A DNA stretch of 64,000 nt, from the NCBI RefSeq assembly GCF_000621025.1, contig NZ_JHZJ01000011.1:96883-160882 (forward strand), given 5' to 3'. The notes under the pieces were generated by a model. It had not been told where the DNA came from, searched no databases, and worked only from the letters and a program-made list of their open reading frames with translations. A program made the translations under genes and the position numbers. Below are positions 8,486-19,523 of the stretch, piece after piece. Each line of letters starts with the position of its first letter. The first letter of the stretch is position 1. The DNA comes from Brackiella oedipodis DSM 13743 (GTDB taxonomy: Bacteria > Pseudomonadota > Gammaproteobacteria > Burkholderiales > Burkholderiaceae_B).

Positions 8486-9364
8486 TTACATATTTTGTGC
8501 GAGTGCTTTTCGCATTTTTTTGAGAGCAGCACTTTCGATTTGGCGAATGCGTTCGGCTGAAACACCATATTGTGCGGCTAGCTCGTGCAAGGTAGCGGCC
8601 TTGTCATCGTGCAACCAGCGCGCTTCTATGATATGGCGAGAACGCTCGTCTAAGGTTTTGAGGGCGTCTTGTACGCCTTGGGTTTGCATCTCGTAGGCAG
8701 ATTGGCGCGCTAAGACATTGGTTGGCTCATGCTCGCCTTCGTCGGATAGATAATTGGCGGGTGAGTAATCCTCCTCGTCATCGGAGGATGATTCAAAAGC
8801 CATATCGTGACCTGTGAGGCGAACCTCCATTTCGGCGACATCCTCGGGGCGTACATTGAGTTTGCTAGCGATACCCTGAATGCTCTCAGGCTCTAGAGTA
8901 CGGCTATCTGGGCGCATGCTACGCAGATTAAAAAATAATTTGCGTTGCGCCTTAGTGGTGGCGATTTTTACGAGGCGCCAGTTGCGAATAATGTATTCGT
9001 GAATCTCGGCCTTGATCCAATGCACCGCAAACGACATCAGACGCACGCCACGCGTAACATCATAGCGTTTGACGGCTTTCATGAGGCCAATATTGCCTTC
9101 TTGGATAAGGTCAGCATGTGGTAAACCATAACCCAAGTATTGGCGCGAAATTGACACGACTAAACGCAAGTGCGACATAATTAATTGGCGCGCTGCATCT
9201 AGATTCTCTTTGTATTGTAATTCCTCTGCGAGGGATTTTTCTTGTTCTGCTGTCAGCATAGGAATACGGTTAACTGCACTAATATACGACTCTATGCTAC
9301 CCAGAGCGCCTGGATTCAGCAGAGCGCTAGAGTGGTTTGGTAAAGTCATTGGTAAGTTAGTCAT
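8486..9364 (-). CDS. rpoH: RNA polymerase heat-shock sigma factor, sigma-32
   Basis: RpoH directs RNA polymerase to heat-shock promoters. The protein has 292 residues, close to the usual 285-310. Region 2 includes HADLIQEGNIGLMKAVKRYD and the region 2.4 promoter-reading helix, followed by the diagnostic RpoH box QRKLFFNLR at residues 140-148. Region 4.2 ends with ELAAQYGVSAERIRQIESAALKKMRKAL. The start is the ATG at 9364. The gene is monocistronic, with a hairpin terminator downstream and a 268-bp spacer upstream. Confidence 0.96.
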   Translation of the reverse strand: MTNLPMTLPNHSSALLNPGALGSIESYISAVNRIPMLTAEQEKSLAEELQYKENLDAARQLIMSHLRLVVSISRQYLGYGLPHADLIQEGNIGLMKAVKRYDVTRGVRLMSFAVHWIKAEIHEYIIRNWRLVKIATTKAQRKLFFNLRSMRPDSRTLEPESIQGIASKLNVRPEDVAEMEVRLTGHDMAFESSSDDEEDYSPANYLSDEGEHEPTNVLARQSAYEMQTQGVQDALKTLDERSRHIIEARWLHDDKAATLHELAAQYGVSAERIRQIESAALKKMRKALAQNM

Positions 9365-9632
9365 ATAAGTTTGAATTCCTTAAAAGAAGACGCGTAGGCT
9401 ATTTTAACATTTCCTACAGTGATATAAATTAGACTCATATAGAACTAAAAAGTTCCTTATGTATGAGGCTAAAGAAGAGTAAAACTACCTGGTGCTAGAG
9501 CAGATGCAAGCTTGCATTAAAAAGACGATGGATACTAGCGAAAACTGAGGATGCTAGAAATTAGTATCAGAGATATAGCAATAAAGACTACAGAAATTAA
9601 AAGAAATTAAGTGCTGCGTTGGAACAAGTAAA
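9365..9632. promoter_or_regulatory. Divergent promoter region between rpoH and the RAYT-like gene, with a 14-bp palindrome
   Basis: Spacer holding the upstream regions of two divergent genes. ATGCAAGCTTGCAT at 9504-9517 is a perfect 14-bp palindrome, a possible operator. No clear -35/-10 pair could be assigned with confidence, and nothing here looks coding. Confidence 0.35.
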
Positions 9633-10313
9633 ATGGCCCGTTTATCGAGATTATTTATAGCACATATGCCGCATTTGGTTCAGATGGAGTTACGATGTTC
9701 CTTGCAAACGCATCCTCAATTAAAGAGCATAGTGCAAAACTGGCTGGCTCAGCAACTGCAGAAACAAAGTGTTGCACTTCATGCCTGGCGCATCGATGAT
9801 CAATACATTCGCTTACTGCTCACGCCGTCGGCCCCGAGCACTATCGCCACCATGGTGCAAAGCCTCGGTCGCCAACTCGCATTAATACAAAACCAAGGTC
9901 AGGTCTTTAGAGGACGTTATCGTTGCTGTATAGCACAACCCCAGCGGTGGTTACTACCGCTCATGGTTTGGCTCGAATCCTACGCAGTGACGGCCAGTAG
10001 TGAGCAACAAAGCCTGTTCTGGCCATGGGCGTCGACAGCCGAACATGCCGGCTACCAGTCGCAGACACAATTAGCTCTGTCCGATGTAGACGATTATTGG
10101 CGTTTGGGAAATACGCCTTTTGAGCGCCAAATGGCCTATCGTCAATTGCTTGATGAAGGCTTGTCGCCACAGCAAATCGCGCGGATTCAGGCGGCCTTAC
10201 GCGGTCAATGGGTACTTGGCGAGGCCGCCTACATTGACGCCTTACAACAGCATACCAAGCGCCCACTTGCGCCGCGAAAACGAGGGCGCCCACCTAAGTG
10301 TGGCAACGCTTAA
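9633..10313 (+). CDS. REP-associated tyrosine transposase-like protein lacking the catalytic motifs
   Basis: A 226-residue protein with the overall layout of REP-associated (IS200-like, Y1) transposases: MARLSRLFIAHMPHLVQ at the start, LLTPSAPSTIATMVQSLGRQLALIQN in the middle, GQVFRGRYRCCI, the C-terminal phrase GQWVLGEAAYIDAL and a basic RKRGRPPK tail. The catalytic HUH motif, normally MPNHVHLL, reads DDQYIRLL at residues 55-62, so both histidines are gone. The expected tyrosine of YIELNPVRA aligns with W113 in WLESYAVTA. The frame is nevertheless intact and the C-terminal region well kept, which suggests a non-catalytic, perhaps DNA- or RNA-binding, role. I recall transposase-like genes of this type near gltB in other Burkholderiales, but could not check. 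Confidence 0.72.
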   Translation: MARLSRLFIAHMPHLVQMELRCSLQTHPQLKSIVQNWLAQQLQKQSVALHAWRIDDQYIRLLLTPSAPSTIATMVQSLGRQLALIQNQGQVFRGRYRCCIAQPQRWLLPLMVWLESYAVTASSEQQSLFWPWASTAEHAGYQSQTQLALSDVDDYWRLGNTPFERQMAYRQLLDEGLSPQQIARIQAALRGQWVLGEAAYIDALQQHTKRPLAPRKRGRPPKCGNA

Positions 10314-10395
10314 AGCGCGCCGCCGCTACTCAAGCAAGGTCAAGCAAGGTCTAGGTTCTTATTGTCGCAAAACTCTGCCACACGATGACATTTGG

Positions 10396-11781
10396 CTATT
10401 GCATTAAGCGCGCTTTTAAGTGCTTGTTTTTGATGGTGGTTTGCAATAATTTTTGGAGAATGTTGGGAGCTTGTGGGCGGGGCACTGCCACAAAACTGAC
10501 AAAATCAAAAATCGTAATCTTGCCGACTTGATCGCCCGCTAGACCGAGATCTTTAGTGAGCGTACCCAGGATATCACCGGCGCGGATCTTGTCTTTTTTG
10601 CCGCCTTTGATGCAGATTGTGCGCATGGCGGGTGCATAGGGATTTTTGTGATGAGTTGCCGGCAGATTTTGCCAAGCGATACTTTGCTCCTGGCCGACTA
10701 AGCGCTGAGCGCGATGCAGCTCCGCATCTGTCACAAGATTAAAGGCGAGACCTTTTTGACCACGGCGGCCGGTACGACCAATGCGGTGGGTATGCGTATC
10801 GAGATTGGGCGAAATATCTAGGCTAAGCACAAGATCTAATTGTTCAATATCCAAACCCCGTGCGGCTACATCTGTGGCAATCAGCACAGAACAGCTCTTA
10901 TTCGCAAATTGCACCAATATATCCTGACGTTGGCGCTGCTCAAGATCGCCATGGAGCACCAAACTTAAGAGGCCCGTGTGCTGGAGATAATGCTGAAACG
11001 ATTCTGCTTGTGCAATGGTATTACAAAACACCAAGCAGGATTCTGGGCGTTGCGCGAGTAATAGTTTTTTAGCTGTAGAAAAACGCTGATCTTCAGTGGT
11101 TTTATAAAAACGCTGCTGGATCGCAGGTGCTGGACTTTGCTCACTCACATCGACAAATAGGGGGTTGATCAAGAAACCTTCTGATTGCTTTAGTAAGGCC
11201 GGTGCGAACGTCGCTGAAAATAATAAAGTCTGGCGTTTTAGAGGACAAGCCAAACTAATCGCGCTAATCGGTTCATAAAAACCCATATCTAACATCCGAT
11301 CCGCCTCGTCTAGTATCAGGGTCTTGACCTGATTGAGGCGTAGCTCATCGCGCTGTAATAAATCTAGCACCCGCCCGGGTGTGCCCACCACCACATGCGC
11401 ACCATAGCGTAGTGAATGAATCTGCGGTCCTAAGCCTGAGCCACCACAGAGCTCGATAATTTTGACCGCCCCCAATGGGCGCGCCAAATCACGCAATACA
11501 TCGGCCACTTGAGCCGCTAGCTCACGCGTTGGACAAAGTACTAGGGCTTGTATTTGTAAGGTCTCAAGCTGTAGCTTTTGCATAATGCCCAGCCCAAAGG
11601 CTAGGGTCTTACCACTACCAGTGGGGGCCTTAGCAATCACATCCTTACCCTGCAAAATACTGGGGAGGGTTTGGCACTGAATAGGGGTCATTTGCGTAAA
11701 TCCCAACTGTTGCAGATTGGCTCTCTGTGCTTCTGGAAGCGGCAGTTGTTGAAAATGAGTGACGGTGCTGGCTGTGCTCAT
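10396..11781 (-). CDS. dbpA: ATP-dependent RNA helicase DbpA
   Basis: DEAD-box helicase of 461 residues acting in 50S ribosome assembly, where its C-terminal domain binds hairpin 92 of 23S rRNA. Helicase motifs appear in order: Q motif MTPIQCQTLP, motif I APTGSGKT, motif II LDEADRML, motif III SAT, and motif VI HRIGRTGRRG. The last 75 residues (KGGKKDKIRAGDILGTLTKDLGL and KITIFDFVSFVAV) are the DbpA-type RNA-recognition domain, which separates it from RhlE and SrmB. The ATG at 11781 fits the family start, while an upstream ATG at 11844 would add 21 unrelated residues. It is convergent with the RAYT-like gene. Confidence 0.94.
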   Translation of the reverse strand: MSTASTVTHFQQLPLPEAQRANLQQLGFTQMTPIQCQTLPSILQGKDVIAKAPTGSGKTLAFGLGIMQKLQLETLQIQALVLCPTRELAAQVADVLRDLARPLGAVKIIELCGGSGLGPQIHSLRYGAHVVVGTPGRVLDLLQRDELRLNQVKTLILDEADRMLDMGFYEPISAISLACPLKRQTLLFSATFAPALLKQSEGFLINPLFVDVSEQSPAPAIQQRFYKTTEDQRFSTAKKLLLAQRPESCLVFCNTIAQAESFQHYLQHTGLLSLVLHGDLEQRQRQDILVQFANKSCSVLIATDVAARGLDIEQLDLVLSLDISPNLDTHTHRIGRTGRRGQKGLAFNLVTDAELHRAQRLVGQEQSIAWQNLPATHHKNPYAPAMRTICIKGGKKDKIRAGDILGTLTKDLGLAGDQVGKITIFDFVSFVAVPRPQAPNILQKLLQTTIKNKHLKARLMQ

Positions 11782-12182
11782 GAGGTAACTCTTAAGAAAT
11801 ACCCACTCGCTGAGTGTCGGTGGGACTAGGGGACTAGGATTCAAAAATTACTGTCATCATAGCGTATTTTACTCGCGCTCTAGACGCCCGCTGGCCTCTA
11901 CGACGCCAAGAAAGTACGACTAGCAAAAAATATTATAGGGGTAATGAGACTGATAGCATAAATATTGCCTTTTTTGATTACGGTTATTCTTGCCTTAACT
12001 AATTGATTTTTATAAAAAAATGTGAATTTATAATTAAGTCTGTCCCTTTTTAATTAAATACACTGGTCCGAGTGATTAAAAATAGGGACAGACTTATGTA
12101 AAAAGCTATTGCTCAGGGCTATAAAACTATTTAATCTAAAAAACTTATTCTCATTATTATGACTATAGGCAGGAGACAAACG
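11782..12182. promoter_or_regulatory. dbpA-gltB divergent spacer
   Basis: About 400 bases between divergent dbpA and gltB. It is AT-rich from 11930 onward and contains the 62-bp palindromic element at 12035-12096. The gltB ribosome binding site AGGAG lies at 12171-12175. I could not assign a confident gltB promoter. Confidence 0.4.
12035..12096. repeat. 62-bp palindromic element with GTCTGTCCC ends (REP/MITE-like)
   Basis: Left arm TAAGTCTGTCCCTTTTTAAT starts at 12035. The right arm ends GGGACAGACTTA at 12096, and its complement matches the left arm except for a two-base bulge. The inner part can continue pairing (CACT and AGTG) around a six-base loop, so the whole element folds into one long hairpin. 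GTCTGTCCC-type ends are, to my recollection, common around REP-associated transposases and their non-autonomous palindromes. I found no second copy in the window. Confidence 0.6.
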
Positions 12183-15100
12183 ATGTTACGACCATTCAAG
12201 ACGCCAGCTTTGCTAGCACCCTCAGATCACGCCTTATCCTGTACGCCGCCCACTCAAGGGCTTTACAACAAAGAACAAGAGCACGACGCCTGTGGAGTTG
12301 GTTTTGTCGTCAATATCAAAGGCGAACGCAAACATAGCGTCATTCAGCAAGGCCTTAAAATTCTCGAAAATCTTGATCATCGTGGTGCCGTAGGAGCGGA
12401 TAAGCTCATGGGCGATGGCGCCGGTATTCTTTTGCAAATTCCGCATCAACTGTATCGAGAGGATATGGCCAAACAAGGTGTAATCCTACCGCCAGAGGGT
12501 GAGTATGGCGTGGTCATGGTGTTTTTGCCGCAAGAAACGGCTTCGCGCCTGGCCTGTGAACGCGAACTCGAACGCGCTGTCGTTGAGGAAGGACAGCAAG
12601 TACTGGGTTGGCGCGATGTCCCGGTATCACGCGATATGCCCATGTCAGCAGTTGTGCGCGCCTGTGAACCAGTGATTCGCCAATTATTTGTCGGGCGCGG
12701 TGCCGATGTCATGGTGCCGGATGCGCTCGAGCGCAAGCTCTATGTGATTCGTAAACGCGCCAGCCACGCCATTCATGATATGGATTTGGATCACACCGAA
12801 GAGTATTTTGTGCCCTCCGCGTCAGTGCGGACGGTGGTCTATAAAGGCTTATTACTGGCCAATCAAGTGGGTGAATACTTCCTAGATTTAGCCGATAGTC
12901 GTGCGGCCTCCGCCCTGGCCATGGTGCACCAACGATTTTCTACCAATACCTTTCCAGCATGGCCGTTGGCGCATCCGTTTCGCATGATCGCTCATAACGG
13001 TGAGATCAACACTGTGAAGGGCAATTTCAACTGGTTACGGGCTCGCGAAGGCGTTATGGATTCGGCCGTCTTGGGTGACGATCTGCAAAAACTCTACCCT
13101 ATTGTTTATCAAGGGCAATCCGATACGGCAACGTTTGATAATTGCTTAGAGCTATTGGTCAATTCGGGGTATTCGTTATCGCATGCCATGATGATGATGA
13201 TTCCTGAGGCCTGGGAACAACATCAAACCATGGATGAAAACCGTCGGGCCTTTTATGAATACAATGCCGCCAAAATGGAGCCTTGGGATGGTCCGGCCGC
13301 TGTCTGTTTTACCGATGGACGACAAATCGGTGCCACCTTAGATCGCAATGGCTTGCGTCCCGCGCGTTATTTGATTACGGATGATGATACGGTGGTGTTG
13401 GCCTCTGAGGCCGGCACCTTGCATATTCCTGAACATAAGATTGTCAAAAAATGGCGCTTGCAACCGGGCAAAATGTTGCTCATCGATCTAGAGCAGGGTC
13501 GTATTATTGATGATCAAGAAATCAAGCAGCAACTCGCCAATAGCCGCCCTTATGGCGAATGGATTAAGCGCCTACGTATTAAGATTGACGATTTAGCGCC
13601 TATCTTTAAGGGGGATCAACACATCCAGTTGCGCGCTGAGTTATTGGACTTACAACAAGCGTTTGGTTGGACGCAAGAAGACATTAAATTTATCTTGCAG
13701 CCGATGGCTAACAATGGTGAAGAGAGTATTGGCTCAATGGGCAATGATGCACCCTTGGCCATTCTCTCGGATCGCCCAAAATCCTTATACAATTATTTTC
13801 GTCAGTTATTTGCCCAGGTCACCAATCCACCGATTGATCCAATTCGCGAGCAAATCGTCATGTCTTTGGTGTCTTTTATTGGACCCAAACCGAATTTGCT
13901 AGATATTAACAATGTCAACCCGCCACAACGGATCGAAGTCGCGCAACCCGTCTTAAGCAGTCATGAGATGGCCTTGTTGCGTAATATCGGCACCTATACG
14001 GGTAATAAATTCCGTAGTTTTGAACTCGATATTACCTATCCGGTGGCTTGGGGCAAAAAAGGCATTCAAGCCAGTATCGCCTCCTTATGTGCCACGGCCG
14101 CTGATGCCGTACAAAGTGGTTACAACATACTCATTGTTTCCGATGTGGCCGTGAGCCAAGAGCGCGTCGCGATCCCGGCCTTATTAGTGACCTCAGCGAT
14201 CCATCAACATCTCATCAAAAAAGGTCTGCGTACGCGTACGGGCTTAGTCGTCGAGAGTGGTTCTGTGCGTGAAGTTCATCATTTTGCGCTGTTGGGTAGT
14301 TACGGTGCCGAGGCAGTACACCCGTATCTGGCCTTGCGCACCCTAAAAACCTTTGATAATGCCGATAAGGCTCAACAAAACTATATTCAAGCTATCGGCA
14401 AAGGCCTCAAGAAGGTCATGTCCAAAATGGGCATTTCAACCTATATGTCGTATACAGGGGCCCAGATCTTCGAGGCAATTGGTTTACGAGCAGACTTTAT
14501 CCAAAAATACTTTACGGGCACTCCTAGCAAGATCGAGGGCATTGGCGTGTTTGAAGTGGCCGAAGAGGCGCTCCGCTTGCATCGAGCCGCCTTTGGCAAT
14601 GACCCAGTGCTCAGTCAAATGTTGGATACCGGTGGCGAGTATGCCTATCGCATTCGTGGTGAAGACCATATGTGGAAACCGGACTCGATCGCTAAATTAC
14701 AGCATTCTACGCGAGCCAATAGCTATCAAACCTACAAAGAATACGCACAATTAATTAATGAGCAATCAGAAAAACTGAAAACCTTACGCGGTCTTTTTAA
14801 ATTTAAGTTCGATCCGAGTCGCGCAATTGCACTTGAAGAAGTAGAACCCGCCAAAGAGATCGTCAAGCGTTTTGCGACGGGCGCCATGTCAATGGGCTCT
14901 ATTTCCACCGAAGCGCATACCGTCTTGGCCGTGGCCATGAACCGCATTGGTGGTAAATCTAATACGGGTGAAGGTGGTGAGGACGAACGTCGCTATCGTC
15001 AAGAGATGCAAACGGGCAAAAGTGGCATCAAGGACGGAGATACCCTGGCTGACATTATTGGTCGTGATCGAGTCCATGCCCCTATCTTCCTCAAAAAAGA

Positions 15101-16919
15101 AGATTCACTGCGCTCACGGATCAAACAAGTGGCCTCCGGGCGTTTTGGGGTCAGTGCAGAGTACTTATCGAGTGCCGACCAGATTCAGATCAAGATGGCA
15201 CAGGGGGCAAAACCCGGCGAAGGCGGACAGTTACCAGGGCATAAGGTGTCGGAATATATTGCGCAATTGCGCTATTCGGTGCCAGGCGTGGGCTTGATTT
15301 CACCGCCCCCGCACCATGATATTTACTCGATCGAGGATTTAGCACAGCTGATTCACGACCTCAAGAATGTCAATCCTCAGGCGTCTATCTCCACAAAACT
15401 CGTCGCGCAGGTGGGGGTCGGTACAGTCGCCGCGGGGGTGGCCAAGGCTAAGTCCGATCATATTGTGATCGCGGGGCATGATGGAGGTACCGGTGCTTCG
15501 CCCTTATCGTCTATCAAACACGTCGGCGCCCCTTGGGAACTCGGCTTGGCGGAAACGCAGCAAACCTTGGTGCTTAATCAATTGCGTAGTCGTGTGCGGA
15601 TCCAGGCGGACGGTCAAATGAAAACCGGCAGAGATGTGGTGATTGCAGCCTTATTAGGGGCCGATGAGTGTGGTTTTGCGACGGCACCTTTGGTAGTTGA
15701 AGGCTGTATTATGATGCGCAAATGTCACCTCAATACTTGCCCTGTCGGCGTGGCGACACAAGATCCGGAATTGCGTAAAAAATTTACAGGACAGCCTGAA
15801 CATGTGGTTAACTTCTTTTTCTTTATTGCCGAAGAAGTTCGTGAAATCATGGCGCAGTTGGGGGTTCGCAAATTTGATGATTTGATTGGCCATACCGAGT
15901 ATTTGGATACACAAGATGCGCATGCGCACTGGAAAGCGCATGGTTTGGACTTCTCTGCAGTGTTCCATCAGCCCCAAGTCGAGACCCCTAAACTGCATCA
16001 AGATTCGCAAGATCATGGTCTTGATAATGCCCTAGACGTAACCTTAATAGAACGCTGCCAAGAGGCCATTCAAGACGGCAAAAACGTGTCATTTATCATG
16101 CCAGTGCGCAATCGCAATCGTTCGGTAGGCGCGATGTTATCCGGTGTTGTGGCGCGTAAATATGGGCATCAAGGATTGGCTGATGACAGTATCCACATTC
16201 AATTTAGTGGCGTCGCTGGCCAAAGTTTTGGCGCCTTTTTAGCCCATGGCATTACGTTTGATTTAGTCGGTGAAGCGAATGACTACGTCGGTAAAGGCCT
16301 GTCGGGCGGCCGCATCTATGTTCGCTCGCCTAACGACTTCCAAGGGTATGGCCCCGAAAATATCATTGTTGGCAATACCGTTTTATACGGTGCCCTAGAG
16401 GGACGAGCTTTCTTTAATGGTGTGGCAGGCGAGCGCTTTGCTGTGCGTAATTCGGGGGCTTGTGCGGTGGTAGAAGGTACCGGTGATCATGGTTGTGAAT
16501 ATATGACAGGTGGCACGGTGGTTGTTCTCGGTAAAACGGGTCGTAACTTTGCCGCCGGCATGTCGGGCGGTGTCGCTTATATCTGGGATCCAGAGGCTAA
16601 CTTTAAGGCGCAATGCAATCTCAGTATGGTCGACCTCGAACCAGTCTTGAGCCAAACAGAGCAAAGCGACCAACATAGTTGGCACAGTCTAGAACGTCAG
16701 GGCCAACGACAATCGGATGAAGCGATTCTAAGACACCTGATTGAGGAGCATTTCCGCTATACCGGTAGCTTTAGGGCGCGTGATTTATTGAATGACTGGG
16801 CGAATGCGCGACAGCAGTTTGTCAAAGTCATGCCAAAAGAATACAAACGCGCCTTGCGCGAGATGTCATTGACAGCGCTCGAACAAGCACAATTAACAAC
16901 TGCCGCTGAGACAGTATAA
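12183..16919 (+). CDS. gltB: Glutamate synthase (NADPH) large chain
   Basis: GltB transfers the amide of glutamine to 2-oxoglutarate, the synthase half of ammonia assimilation. From the ATG at 12183, which follows AGGAG by 7 bases, the protein has 1578 residues. An ATG at 12159 is open but lacks a ribosome site. Residues 1-36 are the propeptide; the catalytic cysteine C37 lies in HDACGVGF, so the mature enzyme starts there. The class II amidotransferase domain is followed by the central domain, the FMN-binding synthase domain (about residues 850-1230) with [16 protein letters not shown] supplying the 3Fe-4S cysteines near residues 1175-1187, and the C-terminal beta-helix domain. It is followed after 10 bases by gltD. 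Confidence 0.98.
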   Translation: MLRPFKTPALLAPSDHALSCTPPTQGLYNKEQEHDACGVGFVVNIKGERKHSVIQQGLKILENLDHRGAVGADKLMGDGAGILLQIPHQLYREDMAKQGVILPPEGEYGVVMVFLPQETASRLACERELERAVVEEGQQVLGWRDVPVSRDMPMSAVVRACEPVIRQLFVGRGADVMVPDALERKLYVIRKRASHAIHDMDLDHTEEYFVPSASVRTVVYKGLLLANQVGEYFLDLADSRAASALAMVHQRFSTNTFPAWPLAHPFRMIAHNGEINTVKGNFNWLRAREGVMDSAVLGDDLQKLYPIVYQGQSDTATFDNCLELLVNSGYSLSHAMMMMIPEAWEQHQTMDENRRAFYEYNAAKMEPWDGPAAVCFTDGRQIGATLDRNGLRPARYLITDDDTVVLASEAGTLHIPEHKIVKKWRLQPGKMLLIDLEQGRIIDDQEIKQQLANSRPYGEWIKRLRIKIDDLAPIFKGDQHIQLRAELLDLQQAFGWTQEDIKFILQPMANNGEESIGSMGNDAPLAILSDRPKSLYNYFRQLFAQVTNPPIDPIREQIVMSLVSFIGPKPNLLDINNVNPPQRIEVAQPVLSSHEMALLRNIGTYTGNKFRSFELDITYPVAWGKKGIQASIASLCATAADAVQSGYNILIVSDVAVSQERVAIPALLVTSAIHQHLIKKGLRTRTGLVVESGSVREVHHFALLGSYGAEAVHPYLALRTLKTFDNADKAQQNYIQAIGKGLKKVMSKMGISTYMSYTGAQIFEAIGLRADFIQKYFTGTPSKIEGIGVFEVAEEALRLHRAAFGNDPVLSQMLDTGGEYAYRIRGEDHMWKPDSIAKLQHSTRANSYQTYKEYAQLINEQSEKLKTLRGLFKFKFDPSRAIALEEVEPAKEIVKRFATGAMSMGSISTEAHTVLAVAMNRIGGKSNTGEGGEDERRYRQEMQTGKSGIKDGDTLADIIGRDRVHAPIFLKKEDSLRSRIKQVASGRFGVSAEYLSSADQIQIKMAQGAKPGEGGQLPGHKVSEYIAQLRYSVPGVGLISPPPHHDIYSIEDLAQLIHDLKNVNPQASISTKLVAQVGVGTVAAGVAKAKSDHIVIAGHDGGTGASPLSSIKHVGAPWELGLAETQQTLVLNQLRSRVRIQADGQMKTGRDVVIAALLGADECGFATAPLVVEGCIMMRKCHLNTCPVGVATQDPELRKKFTGQPEHVVNFFFFIAEEVREIMAQLGVRKFDDLIGHTEYLDTQDAHAHWKAHGLDFSAVFHQPQVETPKLHQDSQDHGLDNALDVTLIERCQEAIQDGKNVSFIMPVRNRNRSVGAMLSGVVARKYGHQGLADDSIHIQFSGVAGQSFGAFLAHGITFDLVGEANDYVGKGLSGGRIYVRSPNDFQGYGPENIIVGNTVLYGALEGRAFFNGVAGERFAVRNSGACAVVEGTGDHGCEYMTGGTVVVLGKTGRNFAAGMSGGVAYIWDPEANFKAQCNLSMVDLEPVLSQTEQSDQHSWHSLERQGQRQSDEAILRHLIEEHFRYTGSFRARDLLNDWANARQQFVKVMPKEYKRALREMSLTALEQAQLTTAAETV

Positions 16920-16929
16920 GGAGGAGACC

Positions 16930-18393
16930 ATGGGAAAAATCACTGGATTTATGGAGTTTGCGCGCGTTGAACAAAGCTATGAAGCGCCCAAAGCGCGTCT
17001 CAAGCACTACAAAGAGTTTGTCGCAACCTTGAGTGACGATAAGGCGCAGACACAAGCGGCGCGCTGTATGGATTGTGGCATTCCGTTTTGTAATACGGGC
17101 TGCCCAGTCAACAATATCATTCCGGATTTTAATGACTTGGTCTATAAGCAGCAGTGGCGTCAGGCCTGTACGGTGCTGCACTCGACCAATAACTTTCCCG
17201 AGTTTACTGGCCGTATTTGTCCAGCACCGTGTGAAGCCGCCTGTACCTTGACGATTAATAGTCAGCCTGTCGGTATTAAGTCGATTGAACAAGCCATTGT
17301 CGATAAGGGCTGGCAAGAGGGCTTTATTAAGCCACAATTGGCGCCTTATAAAACCGGCAAAAAAGTAGCGGTAGTGGGGTCTGGGCCGTCCGGCTTGGCG
17401 ACCGCGCAACAGTTAGCGCGGGCAGGACACAGCGTGACCCTATTTGAAAAAAACGACCGTATTGGTGGTTTATTGCGTTATGGTATCCCAGACTTCAAAC
17501 TCGAAAAGCGTTTGATTGACCGGCGTCTAGCACAGATGGAAAGTGAGGGCGTGACGTTTGAACCCATGGTGTATATTGGTCACAAGAAAAACGCGCCTGG
17601 CAGTGTCAAATGCATTGAACCGAGTCAATTACTGAAAAAATTTGATGCGGTCGCTTTATGTGGTGGCTCCGAAACACCTCGTGATTTGCCGATTCCGGGA
17701 CGCGATGCCGAGGGTGTACACTTTGCTATGAATTTCTTGCGGCAACAAAATAAAATCAATGCCGGTGATCGTATAGCGCATGCCATTAATGCGAAAGGCA
17801 AGCATGTGGTCGTGATTGGTGGCGGTGATACTGGCTCCGACTGTGTGGGTACGAGTAATCGTCAAGGCGCCAAAAGCGTTACCCAAATTGAACTGATGGC
17901 TAAACTGCCAGAACAAGAAGACAAGGCCTTGACTTGGCCCTATTGGCCAGCTAAATTGCGAACCTCATCCTCACACCAAGAAGGCTGTGAAAGAGATTGG
18001 GCCATTTTAACCAAGGAGTTTGTCGCAGAAAAAGGTCAACTCAAAAAGCTGCGTTGTGTTCGCGTAGAGTGGCATAAGGATGCTGTCAGCGGTCAGATGC
18101 AAATGCACGAAGTGCCTGACAGTGAGTTTGAGCTCAAAGCCGATTTGGTATTTTTGGCGATGGGCTTCGTGCATCCAGTCGCTCAAGTGCTAGACGCTTT
18201 TGGTTTAGAAAAAGACAAGCGCAATAATGCCAAAGCCGATACTCTTAATTACCAAACGTCAGTGCCTAAGGTGTTCGCGGCGGGTGATATGCGCCGCGGG
18301 CAGTCATTGGTGGTGTGGGCGATTCGTGAAGGCCGACAATGTGCGCGCGCGATCGATGAGTTTTTGATGGGTAGTAGCGATTTGCCTCGTTAA
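16930..18393 (+). CDS. gltD: Glutamate synthase (NADPH) small chain
   Basis: GltD feeds electrons from NADPH to GltB. It has 487 residues. The N-terminal iron-sulfur region shows C46, C49, C54 and C58 ([13 protein letters not shown]) with a second cysteine group CPAPCEAAC. The FAD-binding Rossmann motif is [15 protein letters not shown] near residue 140, and the NADPH-binding motif is [11 protein letters not shown] near residue 290. The C-terminal FAD contact is [20 protein letters not shown]. The ATG follows an AGGAGGAG site, and only 10 bases separate it from gltB, so the two form one operon ending at the terminator at 18416-18454. Confidence 0.97.
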   Translation: MGKITGFMEFARVEQSYEAPKARLKHYKEFVATLSDDKAQTQAARCMDCGIPFCNTGCPVNNIIPDFNDLVYKQQWRQACTVLHSTNNFPEFTGRICPAPCEAACTLTINSQPVGIKSIEQAIVDKGWQEGFIKPQLAPYKTGKKVAVVGSGPSGLATAQQLARAGHSVTLFEKNDRIGGLLRYGIPDFKLEKRLIDRRLAQMESEGVTFEPMVYIGHKKNAPGSVKCIEPSQLLKKFDAVALCGGSETPRDLPIPGRDAEGVHFAMNFLRQQNKINAGDRIAHAINAKGKHVVVIGGGDTGSDCVGTSNRQGAKSVTQIELMAKLPEQEDKALTWPYWPAKLRTSSSHQEGCERDWAILTKEFVAEKGQLKKLRCVRVEWHKDAVSGQMQMHEVPDSEFELKADLVFLAMGFVHPVAQVLDAFGLEKDKRNNAKADTLNYQTSVPKVFAAGDMRRGQSLVVWAIREGRQCARAIDEFLMGSSDLPR

Positions 18394-18415
18394 GTGACTA
18401 GATAAGCACGGTTCT

Positions 18416-18454
18416 AAAAAAGCCCAATACCTGATGCTAGGATTGGGCTTTTTT
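18416..18454. terminator. Bidirectional intrinsic terminator between gltD and fghA
   Basis: AAAAAAGCCCAAT at 18416-18428 pairs perfectly with ATTGGGCTTTTTT at 18442-18454. The A-run and T-run flanks let it work on both strands, matching the convergent genes. Confidence 0.9.
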
Positions 18455-18467
18455 GCAGCTTGAGCGA

Positions 18468-19316
18468 TTAGCCGAGGTGTTGTGCATGAAAAGCAATATG
18501 TTTTTCTATAAAGCTACTGATAAAAAAGTAACTATGATCGTAATATTGATGCAGGTCCAAACGGCTCTCAAATCCTAGTGACTGTGCTTTTTCTTGGAAT
18601 TTTTCGGGTTGTAGTTGTTCAGGATAGAACTGATCAGCCAAACCTTGATCAATCAACAGCGGGATTTTTTGGGGGACTTGTTCGAGCAATGCTAGCGCAT
18701 CGTAGTCTTGCCAAGCACTTGGATTATCACCTAAGTAGGCAGATAAGGCTTTTTGCCCCCAAGCCGTTTGGCTCGGATTGACGATAGGCGCGAACGCCGA
18801 AGCACTTGTATAGAGGCTTGGGTTTTTTAGGCCAATGGTGAGTGCGCCGTGACCACCCATACTATGCCCCATAATGGCTTGTTTACCATTGTGGCTTAGT
18901 AGTGTTTGTACGACGCTAGGCAATTCTTGGGTGATGTAGTCATACATCTGATAGTGGCGTTGCCAAGGCGCTTGCGTGGCATTGACATAAAAACCTGCCC
19001 CTTGACCCAAATCGTAATTCTCATCATCCGGCACCTCCTGGCCACGTGGGCTGGTATCTGGAATAATCAGCGCGAGATTATGCTTGGCAGCATATTGTTG
19101 CGCACCAGCTTTGCTTGAAAAGTTTTCGTCGGTACACGTCAGCCCAGATAAAAAATACAAAAAAGGGACGGCTTGGCCGGCTAAGGCACTTGGCGGCACA
19201 AAAATAGAAAACGTCATGGCACATTGTGTGCTCTCAGCTTCGTGACGGTAGCGTCTTTGCTCACCGCCAAAACAAAAATGTGTTTCTAGAAGTTCGACAG
19301 AGGGTTGAGTGGTCAT
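18468..19316 (-). CDS. fghA: S-formylglutathione hydrolase
   Basis: An esterase-D-type alpha/beta hydrolase of 282 residues that splits S-formylglutathione into formate and glutathione, the second step of glutathione-dependent formaldehyde oxidation. The nucleophile elbow GHSMGG places the catalytic serine at S152. The aspartate lies in DQGLADQFYPEQL and the histidine in YYDHSYFFI near the C-terminus. FLSGLTCTDENF forms the oxyanion side and is a family signature. Its partner, the class III alcohol dehydrogenase, is not adjacent but lies at 39314-40432, and the formate-oxidising enzyme lies at 24565-29422. The gene is divergent from the LTA-synthase-like gene. Confidence 0.94.
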   Translation of the reverse strand: MTTQPSVELLETHFCFGGEQRRYRHEAESTQCAMTFSIFVPPSALAGQAVPFLYFLSGLTCTDENFSSKAGAQQYAAKHNLALIIPDTSPRGQEVPDDENYDLGQGAGFYVNATQAPWQRHYQMYDYITQELPSVVQTLLSHNGKQAIMGHSMGGHGALTIGLKNPSLYTSASAFAPIVNPSQTAWGQKALSAYLGDNPSAWQDYDALALLEQVPQKIPLLIDQGLADQFYPEQLQPEKFQEKAQSLGFESRLDLHQYYDHSYFFISSFIEKHIAFHAQHLG

Positions 19317-19523
19317 GCGAAATCCTTAAGGTTAGAGAGAGTTCTTTTCATTATAAGGATTGTGGCCAGTTTTTTTCAGAGGAAGGTGCTTGGCCACCGC
19401 ATGCCGTTAAGTGAGGGCCATTTATCAAGCAATTATCAAGGCACTGCCTAAATTGCCCAGTGCGGGCTTTAATTTTTTTAAAATAAGCAGATTATATTTT
19501 TAAAAGCGCTCGCTTCGCTGATT

